Shown here in pieces: positions 1 to 7,476 of a stretch of 64,000 bases of DNA. Position 1 is the stretch's first letter. Each line of letters begins with the position of its first letter. The notes beneath the pieces are model-generated. The model did no database searches. It was not told the origin of the DNA and worked only from the letters and a program-made list of their open reading frames with translations. The stretch is from contig NZ_KB903434.1 in the NCBI RefSeq assembly GCF_000379765.1, positions 62,001-126,000 of the forward strand, read 5' to 3'. The DNA comes from Flexithrix dorotheae DSM 6795 (GTDB taxonomy: Bacteria; Bacteroidota; Bacteroidia; Cytophagales; Flammeovirgaceae). The translations under genes were made by a program, and so were the position numbers.

Positions 1-737
1 GCAGTCATTGGTATTACCTGGCCATTTATTTTTACCTGCATTTCCAGTACAATGGATTTTTCAGTTTTATTCTATTCGGCTTGTTTTTTAAAATGCTGGA
101 AAATGATAAAATCAAACTCAATTCCCTTTCTCTGAAAAGGTTTTATTGGATAATGCTTTTTACCTGTTTATCTGGTTTTGCGCTTTCCGCTCTCTGGACT
201 GAGCCACCATTGTGGGTGAAAATTATTGGGTATCTTTCTGCCATGGCTCATTTTGTGGTGCTATATTATTTATTTCTAATTTTAAAAAAATCCTGGCAAC
301 CTCTAAAAAAGCTATGGCAAGGAAGAATAGCAGGGCAATTATTTTTTATAGTTTTAATCGCCTTCATTTTAAAAACCGGGTTACAAATTATTTCAGCTTA
401 TCAGCCTGTGGCTATGCTGGCTTATCAGGTTAAAAACTTCACAATTGGTTACCTCCATTTGGTGTTTATTGGGTTTGTCACCATTTTCATATTAGCCTTT
501 TTCAACCATTTGAAATTTCTACACTTTTCCGATTTAAAAGCGAAAATTGGCTTAGGAATTTTTTTCATTTGCTTTATTCTCAGTGAGCTTTATATCATAG
601 GCCAGCCAGGTTTATTTATGTTAGGTTCTCAAGGTTTTCCTTCATATTTTTTATTCCTCTTCATATTTTCACTATTTATGCCAGTTGGAGTATTGTTACT
701 GCTTTTTTCACAAAAACAGGTGAAAACCATTTCATGA
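1..737 (+). CDS. Polytopic inner-membrane protein, 5' end outside the window
   Basis: The reading frame is open from base 3 to the TGA at 735-737 with no stop before the window edge, so this is the C-terminal part of a longer gene; the TTG at 81 is not a convincing start. About seven hydrophobic segments are visible, beginning with an aromatic- and His-bearing stretch (HWYYLAIYFYLHFQYNG) and ending in a hydrophobic tail. There is no soluble domain. I do not recognise the family. The stop codon directly abuts the ATG of the sigma-factor gene, so the two are probably co-transcribed and possibly translationally coupled. That makes it a candidate member of the same signalling operon, but this is inference from position only. 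Confidence 0.7.
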   Translation, partial: SHWYYLAIYFYLHFQYNGFFSFILFGLFFKMLENDKIKLNSLSLKRFYWIMLFTCLSGFALSALWTEPPLWVKIIGYLSAMAHFVVLYYLFLILKKSWQPLKKLWQGRIAGQLFFIVLIAFILKTGLQIISAYQPVAMLAYQVKNFTIGYLHLVFIGFVTIFILAFFNHLKFLHFSDLKAKIGLGIFFICFILSELYIIGQPGLFMLGSQGFPSYFLFLFIFSLFMPVGVLLLLFSQKQVKTIS

Positions 738-1349
738 ATGAATAAATCCTACGAAAAAATTGAAGATGCAGAACTAGTTGCCCTGATCAAAAATGAGGAA
801 ATTCCCGCATATGAATATTTATTTCGAACCTGGTACACCCCCCTTTTTCGGTTTTGTTTAAAATTTGTTCGAATTGAAGAAATAGCAGAAGAACTGGTCC
901 AGGAAGTCTTTATTTATATGTGGGAAAAACGTGCAGCTTTGGAATTAAAATCTTCGATAAAATCTTATCTGTTTACCGCAGTAAAAAATAAATCCTACGA
1001 TTATCTTAAAAGTAAATACGCCCAAACTACATTTCAATCAGAATTGTTGGGTGATGACCAGCCCAGGGTAAGTTTGGTGGAAGAAGAATTTGATAATAAA
1101 GAATTGGCAGGAATCATAAGAGATGGCATCAACCAATTACCTGAAAAATGCAGAATAATTTTCACCATGAGTCGGGTAGGTGGGATGACTTATAATGAAA
1201 TTGCCGAGGAACTAAACCTTAGTCCTAAAACTGTAAAAGCACAAATAGGTATTGGAATTCAAAAGCTGAAAGCCTATCTGGGGACCTATTGGGATAAAAT
1301 TATATTACTGATATTCAGTATTTTGCATATTTTTTCAGATTTTTTTTAA
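738..1349 (+). CDS. ECF-type RNA polymerase sigma-70 factor (Bacteroidota FecI-like)
   Basis: A 203-residue sigma factor with the two-domain ECF layout. Region 2 lies at about residues 20-90 (EYLFRTWYTPLFRFCLKFV, EELVQEVFIYMWEKR). Region 4 is a helix-turn-helix at about 130-185 (QLPEKCRIIFTMSRVGGMTY, NEIAEELNLSPKTVKAQIG). ECF factors of this family direct core polymerase to promoters of surface-protein genes and are held by a FecR-like anti-sigma protein until a surface signal arrives. A FecR gene follows 244 nt downstream, the usual order. The last 20 residues are strongly hydrophobic, which is unusual and might tether the protein at the membrane. The start ATG directly follows the upstream stop codon. 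Confidence 0.93.
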   Translation: MNKSYEKIEDAELVALIKNEEIPAYEYLFRTWYTPLFRFCLKFVRIEEIAEELVQEVFIYMWEKRAALELKSSIKSYLFTAVKNKSYDYLKSKYAQTTFQSELLGDDQPRVSLVEEEFDNKELAGIIRDGINQLPEKCRIIFTMSRVGGMTYNEIAEELNLSPKTVKAQIGIGIQKLKAYLGTYWDKIILLIFSILHIFSDFF

Positions 1350-1429
1350 TTTCTTTTAGGCCTATATACAAAAATTTTCGCCTTTAAAATAAAGGTATAA
1401 TTAGAAGCTATACTATTTTATTTAGTGGA

Positions 1430-1505
1430 CCCAGGTGTAACCAAAATTCTTGTATCTGATGGCTGCATATGAATTTTTACTAAATTGATTTCAAATGCAC
1501 CTGGG
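1430..1505 (+). promoter_or_regulatory. Long-range inverted repeat between sigma and anti-sigma genes
   Basis: The arms CCCAGGTG (1430-1437) and CACCTGGG (1498-1505) are perfectly complementary, and the flanking TGG/CCA extends the stem with one bulge. The loop is about 60 nt and the right arm is followed by CCATTTTT. It could act as a terminator or attenuator that lowers fecR expression relative to the sigma gene, or as the leader of a separate fecR transcript. The function is inferred from position only. Confidence 0.3.
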
Positions 1506-1593
1506 CCATTTTTAAATACAACCATTATTAATTTTGAGAAACACCATTAGATTATCAGACACTTATTGATCATTTGATGTTTTTTTTAAATAA

Positions 1594-2574
1594 ATGAAGT
1601 TCGAAAATATCATATCGTATCTTACCGCTGAAGCCTCCGAAACAGAGAGAAGTGAGGTGGAAAACTGGAGGGCTGAAAACCCTGAAAATGAAGTTGAATT
1701 CCAAAAAGTAAAATCAGTTTGGGAAAATGGTATTCATGATTTTTCGGATAAAACCCCTGATATTAATATGGCTTGGGAAAAAATCAATCCCTCCAAAATT
1801 GATAACAAGGTATTTAACATTAGTAAATCGAAAAATAACTTCACCTGGGTTTACAAAATAGCCGCTGTTATTCTCATAAGTTTGGGCTTGGGTATTGCGC
1901 TCATGAATTGGGAATTTGAAAAATTCGGTTTGGAAAAAGTAAGTGCCTTAACTACTGGTCAGGAAGCAATTGTCCTTGCCGATGGTACAGAGGTTTTCCT
2001 TAATAAAAATGCAGTGCTTTATTTTCCAGGGGAATTTGCAGGAAAAGAAAGGGAAGTTTACCTGGAAGGAGAAGCTTTTTTTGATGTGAGTGAAAATCCT
2101 GAGCAACCTTTTATTATCCATGCCGGAAATACGGAAACCAGGGTTTTAGGCACATCTTTTAATTTGAGGGAAGATGAACTCGATAATGCTGTAGAAATAG
2201 TTTTAGTGACGGGGAAAGTCGCCTTTTCGACTGAAAACAAGGAAGTTACGCTTATTCCCGGTGAAACGGCCCTATGGGACGAAACAGCTGGAAATATGGC
2301 TAAAGCTGAAAATAAAAACCCTAACTTCCTCGCCTGGAAAAATAAAAAACTGGAATTTACCCAAACCCAAATGAAGGATGTGATTAGAGATCTGGAGCGA
2401 TATTTTGAGGTGACTATTATAGTAGAAAATAAGGCTATTTTCAATTGTAATTATACCGGGAAATTTGAAAATCCGGGACTTGAGGAAATCTTTAAAATTA
2501 TGGAGCTTGGTTCCGGAATCACTTTTAGGAAAGAAAACAATCAATACATATTATCAGGGGGAGATTGTGGCTAA
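1594..2574 (+). CDS. FecR-family anti-sigma factor
   Basis: A 326-residue single-pass inner-membrane regulator. The N-terminal region (about 1-85) is cytoplasmic, and one membrane helix follows at about 88-107 (IAAVILISLGLGIALM). A periplasmic FecR domain spans about 113-220 (LADGTEVFLNKNAVLYFPG, EVYLEGEAFFDVSENPEQPF, RVLGTSFNLR). The C-terminal domain (about 252-320) has the short secretin/TonB-like fold usual in Bacteroidota FecR proteins. In characterised relatives the periplasmic part contacts the STN domain of an outer-membrane transducer and the cytoplasmic part holds the ECF sigma factor. The cognate sigma is almost certainly the gene at 738. The nearest STN-bearing protein downstream is the solenoid protein at 4140, not a TonB receptor. 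Confidence 0.92.
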   Translation: MKFENIISYLTAEASETERSEVENWRAENPENEVEFQKVKSVWENGIHDFSDKTPDINMAWEKINPSKIDNKVFNISKSKNNFTWVYKIAAVILISLGLGIALMNWEFEKFGLEKVSALTTGQEAIVLADGTEVFLNKNAVLYFPGEFAGKEREVYLEGEAFFDVSENPEQPFIIHAGNTETRVLGTSFNLREDELDNAVEIVLVTGKVAFSTENKEVTLIPGETALWDETAGNMAKAENKNPNFLAWKNKKLEFTQTQMKDVIRDLERYFEVTIIVENKAIFNCNYTGKFENPGLEEIFKIMELGSGITFRKENNQYILSGGDCG

Positions 2575-2718
2575 CCCATTTCATTTTTTCACCTTTTAAT
2601 TGATCTGATCAATCAATTATCCGGGTGCAAAAATCCTCTTAATTCATACTTAATAAATAAACCCTCTTTTTCAGAAAAATCAAATTTTCTGGCCGGGAGA
2701 ACTATGTGAAATTTTAAA

Positions 2719-3921
2719 ATGAATATACCAATGAAAACTTTATTTGAAACAATCATTTTTATCTTCAAAAGTAAAGGTTTTTTAACTCTGGTTTTGGTGA
2801 CCTGGTGTTTTTTGGCAGGTGCTCAAACCATGGAAATTGAGGAAACCATTAAAAATAAACAGGGGTTTTCCCTGATTTATGGAAAGTATGTCACCAAAGC
2901 GAAACTGACCATGCCGGTTGACAATGGTTATAAATTTACAGTCAATTGTGGAGCAGGTGATATAGAAGTAATCCAAAGCGAAAATAATGAAATTAAGGTA
3001 GAAGCCATGATTCTAAACACGGGATTGGGCAAAGGAAATGCTATAAAGTTTATGGAAAAATACCTCCAGTTGGAATTGGATAATCAGGGTGGAGATATTT
3101 ATTTAAAAAGCTTTTTTGAAGGGCAATACAACAAAAAAGGCACAAGTAAAGGCTATTCTTTTGGCAATATGTTCATGACTCCAGGCTCAAAAATCCATTT
3201 GAAAATTATGGTACCAGAGGGTTTGCAGGTCAGGATAAATGATAAATCGGGTCCGGTAAAAATAGAAAACCTAAAAAATGATGTAGATGTAAATGATAAG
3301 TCTGGCAGAATTGAGCTGAAAAATATTGACGGAAGTGTGGAAATCCGGGATAAATCAGGCGCTATTACCATTAACGATATTTCTGGTAATTTGAAGATTA
3401 CCGATGCCTCAGGAGGAATAGAACTTAAAAATATTGGCAAGGAAAATAATGAAATAAACTATATTGAAATAAAAGACAAATCGGGTAAAATTAAGGCGAA
3501 TAACCTGGTGGGAAATGCTTTTATAAGAGACCATTCCGGGCAAATTTATTTTTCGAGTCTTGCAGGAAATCTGGAAGTGCGGGATGGAAGCGGCTGTATC
3601 AACCTATCCCAAATTGATGGTTCTTTGTCAGTAAGCGATCGGTCAGGAAAAATTTATTTCAGCGAGGTGGCACTTGGAAAATATGACAATAAAATTGTGG
3701 ATATTAAAGACCGATCCGGAGGAATTGTAGGAAATAGTATTGGTTCGGCCGTAAAAATGATTGACCGTTCGGGAGGAATCAGGCTAAGAGGAATAGATGG
3801 AGATGTGGATATTAAAGACCGGTCTGGGGGAATTTCTGTTCATGAAATTCAGGGAACTTTAACCGTTAGAGATAAATCTGGCAAAGTGAACTCCAATAAC
3901 TATTGGGTGAAAAAACAGTAA
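2719..3921 (+). CDS. Secreted beta-solenoid protein with twelve D-x-S-G repeats
   Basis: A 400-residue exported protein. The N-terminus holds a basic stretch and a hydrophobic core ending FLAGAQ, a signal peptide. An internal ATG at 2731 would give an equally good signal peptide. From about residue 173 to 395 the chain is made of about twelve repeats centred on D-[KRHAG]-S-G (NDKSGPVKI, RDKSGAITI, KDRSGGISV), spaced about 17-28 residues, each followed by alternating hydrophobic residues. This pattern predicts a right-handed parallel beta-helix, as in DUF4097-type putative adhesins. The C-terminus (SGKVNS) matches the next gene's, so the two are paralogues. It lies 144 nt after the fecR gene and is probably a target or partner of the sigma/anti-sigma pair. 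The molecular function is unknown. Confidence 0.85.
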   Translation: MNIPMKTLFETIIFIFKSKGFLTLVLVTWCFLAGAQTMEIEETIKNKQGFSLIYGKYVTKAKLTMPVDNGYKFTVNCGAGDIEVIQSENNEIKVEAMILNTGLGKGNAIKFMEKYLQLELDNQGGDIYLKSFFEGQYNKKGTSKGYSFGNMFMTPGSKIHLKIMVPEGLQVRINDKSGPVKIENLKNDVDVNDKSGRIELKNIDGSVEIRDKSGAITINDISGNLKITDASGGIELKNIGKENNEINYIEIKDKSGKIKANNLVGNAFIRDHSGQIYFSSLAGNLEVRDGSGCINLSQIDGSLSVSDRSGKIYFSEVALGKYDNKIVDIKDRSGGIVGNSIGSAVKMIDRSGGIRLRGIDGDVDIKDRSGGISVHEIQGTLTVRDKSGKVNSNNYWVKKQ

Positions 3922-3976
3922 ATCTTGATATGGGGTTGCTGGAAAACAAAAACCTGGATGGAAACCTGGCCTAAAT

Positions 3977-4040
3977 AGGGCCTAAGGCAGGATCGCAAAA
4001 ATACAGGCCCTGTCAGATCTTCCTGCACGGACAATTTTTT
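3977..4040 (+). promoter_or_regulatory. Competing stems between the two solenoid genes
   Basis: AGGGCCT (3977-3983) pairs perfectly with AGGCCCT (4005-4011). An overlapping pair, GCAGGA (3987-3992) with TCCTGC (4021-4026), is followed within 10 nt by a run of T (4034-4039). The two stems cannot form together. The arrangement is compatible with an attenuator or weak terminator upstream of the second solenoid gene. No ligand-binding RNA class is recognised. Confidence 0.3.
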
Positions 4041-4139
4041 TGTCAAATTGAAATATTAAGTTTTTACACAACCCCAACTTATTTTATTAACTTTCGAGAA
4101 TATACCTGAATTTATCTTGTTCCAAAAACAAATTTCGGT

Positions 4140-5681
4140 TTGAGTAAAGAAGTAATATTTCATCATTTTCTATTATTAAGCCTATTTAGTTTTTTAAACT
4201 TCACAGGTTATTGTCAATCCAATATTCTGGATGAAAAGGTGTATTTACAATATCAGGGTGTACCCTTGGCTGCTGTGCTGGACGATCTTGATTCTTCTTA
4301 TAATTTTAATTTTAGCTATTTCGATGATATTCCCATGGACAAAGTCGTAAGCCTTGACATTCAAGGCGAGCCACTGGGAAATGCACTTCAGCAATTATTT
4401 GAAAAAGCGGATTTAAACTATGCCATTCAAGGTAATCAGGTAGTATTAAAACGCATGATGAAGGATATTTTCCTTTCGGGAAAAATAATTGATAAAACTA
4501 CCGGTGAACCACTACCTCTTACTTCTGTAAGTATAAAAGGGAAAAAAGTAGGCATTGTATCCAACCCCGATGGTGAATTTGGGATAATGATCCCAAGCCG
4601 ATTTTTAAACGATACTTTGTATGTATCCAGGGTGGGCTATGATAATTATGAAATTGATTTATCCCAACTCAATTCACATGGTAAAATGCACATAGCCTTG
4701 GAAAACAAACCTCAGATGCTAAGTGAGGTGGTGATTTTAGGCGATCAGGATCAATGGAAAAAACTGGCCACCAGCCAGGCAAAAAAAGATAAAGAGGCCA
4801 CCAATGTGATTTTCAAAAAATTTGTAGCACATGCCCATTTGAGTCTGGATGCCGCTTTTCTGGATAAAATAAATATTCATTGCGGTACTGGTTTTTTAAA
4901 AATAATGCCTAATGAAACCGGGAAAAATACCATTGAAGTAGATGCCGAAATTATTACAGCATCTATCAGCGAACAGGAAAATCAAAAGTTTTTGGATCGT
5001 TTTCTTGATCTTTCCATGAAAGAAGAAAAGGGAGCTGCTTTTTTAAAAAGTGTTTTCAGGATTCAGAAATACAAAAAAAATGGCAGCATTGGTTTTCCAG
5101 TTGGAAATGCCCTGGGCACACCAGGATCAAAAATCAACCTGAAGGTTAGTGTGCCCAAAGACCTGTTTTTGGAAATTAAAGATGGCTCAGGACAAATTTC
5201 CATTCAGAATATTACCAATAATATTTATGTGAAAGATGGTTCTGGAAATATCCAGATTAAAAATGTAACCGGAGATATAAAAGTGCATGACCGTTCCGGT
5301 GAACTTAACATCAGCAGGATTACCGGAAATGTGGATATAAAAGATTCTTCGGGAGGCATAAAAGTTAGGAAAGTAAGCGGAAGCCTGATACTTACGGACC
5401 GGTCAGGGCAAATTGAAATGAATGAAATTGCCATGGATTCTACCCACCAGCATACCGTACAAATTAAAGACGGTTCGGGAAAAATCCTGGTGAACAATAT
5501 AGGTGGAGAAACAGAGATAAAGGATCGGTCGGGAGGAATTGAAATTTCAGATTCATATAAAGATATCCGGATTGAAGATCGTTCAGGTGCAATACATATT
5601 AATGGCCTGGAAGGTGAGCTTCATCTAAAAGACAGGTCAGGAAGGGTAAATTCCAACAAAGATCCCAAACCAATTAAATAA
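4140..5681 (+). CDS. STN domain, carboxypeptidase-regulatory domain and D-x-S-G beta-solenoid protein
   Basis: A 513-residue exported protein that starts at TTG. No in-frame ATG lies between this codon and the upstream stop at 4107, and the signal peptide (residues 1-25, ending TGYCQ) needs this start. Residues about 30-105 form an STN domain (VYLQYQGVPLAAVLDDL, VVSLDIQGEPLGNALQQLF). Residues about 111-187 are a carboxypeptidase-regulatory-like beta-sandwich (GKIIDKTTGEPLPLTSVSI, NPDGEFGI). From about 346 to 505 there are nine D-x-S-G solenoid repeats. STN plus this sandwich normally precede the plug and barrel of TonB-dependent transducers, and the STN part signals to FecR. Here no plug or barrel is present. 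With the sigma and FecR genes upstream, this protein may act as a non-transport signal partner. Confidence 0.88.
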   Translation: MSKEVIFHHFLLLSLFSFLNFTGYCQSNILDEKVYLQYQGVPLAAVLDDLDSSYNFNFSYFDDIPMDKVVSLDIQGEPLGNALQQLFEKADLNYAIQGNQVVLKRMMKDIFLSGKIIDKTTGEPLPLTSVSIKGKKVGIVSNPDGEFGIMIPSRFLNDTLYVSRVGYDNYEIDLSQLNSHGKMHIALENKPQMLSEVVILGDQDQWKKLATSQAKKDKEATNVIFKKFVAHAHLSLDAAFLDKINIHCGTGFLKIMPNETGKNTIEVDAEIITASISEQENQKFLDRFLDLSMKEEKGAAFLKSVFRIQKYKKNGSIGFPVGNALGTPGSKINLKVSVPKDLFLEIKDGSGQISIQNITNNIYVKDGSGNIQIKNVTGDIKVHDRSGELNISRITGNVDIKDSSGGIKVRKVSGSLILTDRSGQIEMNEIAMDSTHQHTVQIKDGSGKILVNNIGGETEIKDRSGGIEISDSYKDIRIEDRSGAIHINGLEGELHLKDRSGRVNSNKDPKPIK

Positions 5682-5775
5682 AATGATTTTTCAGAATAAG
5701 AGCATATTTAAATTTCACCTATTTCCCTGCAAATGCTCAATTCAGGAACCTCGTTTCAAAATAAAAATTTAAACT

Positions 5776-5937
5776 CTAAGAGAAAATAGTGATATAAATT
5801 GCCATTCCCACAAACCCGATAAAAATCATTATCAGGAATTTAATAATTTTCCACCAAATACTCTTTTCCTTAATAATACTTTTCATTCCACAAACATCCA
5901 CCAAAAACCATAACAAGAAGCTGGCAATTATGTCCAT
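5776..5937 (-). CDS. Predicted small membrane protein, 53 residues
   Basis: An ATG at 5937 opens a 53-codon frame ending at TAG (5776-5778). The product begins MDIIASFLLWFLVDV, has a short basic middle (KSIIKEKS) and ends in a long hydrophobic helix (FLIMIFIGFVGMAIYITIF), the profile of a small two-helix membrane protein. It lies downstream of lepB on the same strand, separated from it by a strong palindrome. It has no recognisable family. Chance hydrophobic frames occur in AT-rich DNA, so this is tentative. Confidence 0.4.
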   Translation of the reverse strand: MDIIASFLLWFLVDVCGMKSIIKEKSIWWKIIKFLIMIFIGFVGMAIYITIFS

Positions 5938-5988
5938 AATTTTTTGAGTTAAAATATTTTAATATTGTTGATCCTTCTGAACTTCATG

Positions 5989-6027
5989 AACCTGCGTTTC
6001 GGGATTTGAAATCCCGAAACGCAGGTT
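5989..6027 (-). terminator. Perfect 18-bp palindrome downstream of lepB
   Basis: AACCTGCGTTTCGGGATT (5989-6006) is followed by a TGA loop and its exact reverse complement (6010-6027). It begins 22 nt past the lepB stop codon. There is no long T-run on the lepB strand, only TTTT on the + strand, so it is not a textbook intrinsic terminator. It could be a processing or stability element, or one copy of a dispersed palindromic repeat. Confidence 0.55.
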
Positions 6028-6049
6028 TTCCCATCTGAAATCAATCTTC

Positions 6050-7168
6050 TCATTCAATCCCCCTAAAAATCCTGTTCCAGCGAATCTTATCCAAAATATT
6101 CGCAAAGCTTTCCTGTTCATCCACAGACCACCAGGTAATTAGTGCTTTCCCCACAATATGATCCATGGGTACAAACCCCCACTCCCTGGAATCCAAAGAG
6201 TTATGACGATTATCCCCCATCATAAAAAAGTAATCTTGTTGGAAAGTGTATCGTTTTATTTCCTGCCCTTCAATGAAAAGTTTATCCTCTTTTACCTCCA
6301 CCTCATGATGATGTTCATAATGTTTCACCAAATGGCCATAATTAGCGATAAACTGTTCATTTACCTCCAGAGAAGCTCCGGCTTCGGGAATGTATAATGG
6401 ACCGAAATTATCGATATTCCAATGATTGAAACCTGATTCATTAAAATAAGCCGCACCATATGCTACACCCTTTTCATAAATAATGGGTTCAATGGCTTCA
6501 ATAAAACCAAGCACTTTTAGTTTTTCAGCAGTTGCTGCAGTAGTCTGTACCACATACCCACCTTCTGCTCGGTAGATATCTGTAATCTTATTCCGCTTAA
6601 ACACCTTCTGGTTAATTACCTGACTGGTTTTGAGGAAATAGCTCGATTGCATTCCAGGTTTGGTTTCAGCGGGAACACCATTGATATAAACTTGCTGATT
6701 GTTTATTTTTAAAGTATCTCCGGCTATGCCCACGCACCTTTTTATATAGTAAGTTCTCATATCCACCGGGTTTTCCAAATCATGAGGCACGTTGAATACC
6801 ACAGGATCATTCCGCCTGATCTCAGAAAATCCCGGAAGCCGGAACATGGGCAGGTCAATCCATTCCAGGTAAGCCGGAATTTCCGTACCCCATATTTTTT
6901 GAAAAGTCAGGGGAATTTGAAGCGGAGTTTGGGGAGTTCTGGTGCCATAATGAAATTTACTTACAAAAAGATAGTCGCCCACCAAAAGTGATCGCTCCAT
7001 GGAAGGAGTAGGAATCATAAAGGCTTCTAAAAATAATGCCCTGATTATAGTGGCTGCAATTACTGCAAATACGATGGCATCCAGCCATTCCCTTACTACC
7101 GACTTTTTACCCTTCACTTCAGTTTTTCCATTATTTCCCTGTGGAACTTTTTGTGCTATTTTATTCAT
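6050..7168 (-). CDS. lepB: Signal peptidase I
   Basis: A 372-residue membrane-anchored serine protease that removes signal peptides from exported proteins on the periplasmic face of the inner membrane. An N-terminal membrane helix lies at about 30-48. The catalytic Ser56 is in IPTPSMERSLL and the general-base Lys143 in TYYIKRCVGIAGD. The conserved GDNRHNSLDSREWG box is near residue 315. The protein is longer than the E. coli enzyme because of an insertion between the lysine box and the GDN box, as is usual in Bacteroidota. It is transcribed divergently from the fecR gene at 7477. Confidence 0.96.
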   Translation of the reverse strand: MNKIAQKVPQGNNGKTEVKGKKSVVREWLDAIVFAVIAATIIRALFLEAFMIPTPSMERSLLVGDYLFVSKFHYGTRTPQTPLQIPLTFQKIWGTEIPAYLEWIDLPMFRLPGFSEIRRNDPVVFNVPHDLENPVDMRTYYIKRCVGIAGDTLKINNQQVYINGVPAETKPGMQSSYFLKTSQVINQKVFKRNKITDIYRAEGGYVVQTTAATAEKLKVLGFIEAIEPIIYEKGVAYGAAYFNESGFNHWNIDNFGPLYIPEAGASLEVNEQFIANYGHLVKHYEHHHEVEVKEDKLFIEGQEIKRYTFQQDYFFMMGDNRHNSLDSREWGFVPMDHIVGKALITWWSVDEQESFANILDKIRWNRIFRGIE

Positions 7169-7476
7169 TGGAAATTTAATTTTTTTTAATATATAACACT
7201 AAAATACATAATTTATTTATGTATTGTAATAAAAGGTAATTTTAATTTCCTGTTTTAGCTCAAAAAAATAAACCACCACCCTATTTTAATTTTTAACAAA
7301 AAAAATATATCACTGTAAATCAGATATTTAAGCAAAATCTGAAATTATTTTTAAAAAAACATTAAATAATTAGAGTAGAAATAAAGACTTGCCTTCCTAT
7401 AAGAGTGTGGAAGGGGAAACACCCTAAATCAGGCAATTATTACAAGCAAACATTTTATTTACTTCAAGCCCTTAAT
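7169..7476. other. Divergent promoter region between lepB and fecR
   Basis: About 308 nt of very AT-rich sequence between two divergent genes. A GTG at 7405 is in frame with fecR but would add a hydrophilic extension, so the ATG at 7477 is preferred. No good TAnnTTTG promoter box, operator palindrome or RNA motif was seen. In particular there is no ECF sigma gene here. Confidence 0.5.

Noticed and set aside
3238-5660. Repetitive DNA at the D-x-S-G region as a CRISPR-like or satellite repeat
   Set aside because: The repetition is at the protein level with varied codons and spacing, inside two continuous reading frames.
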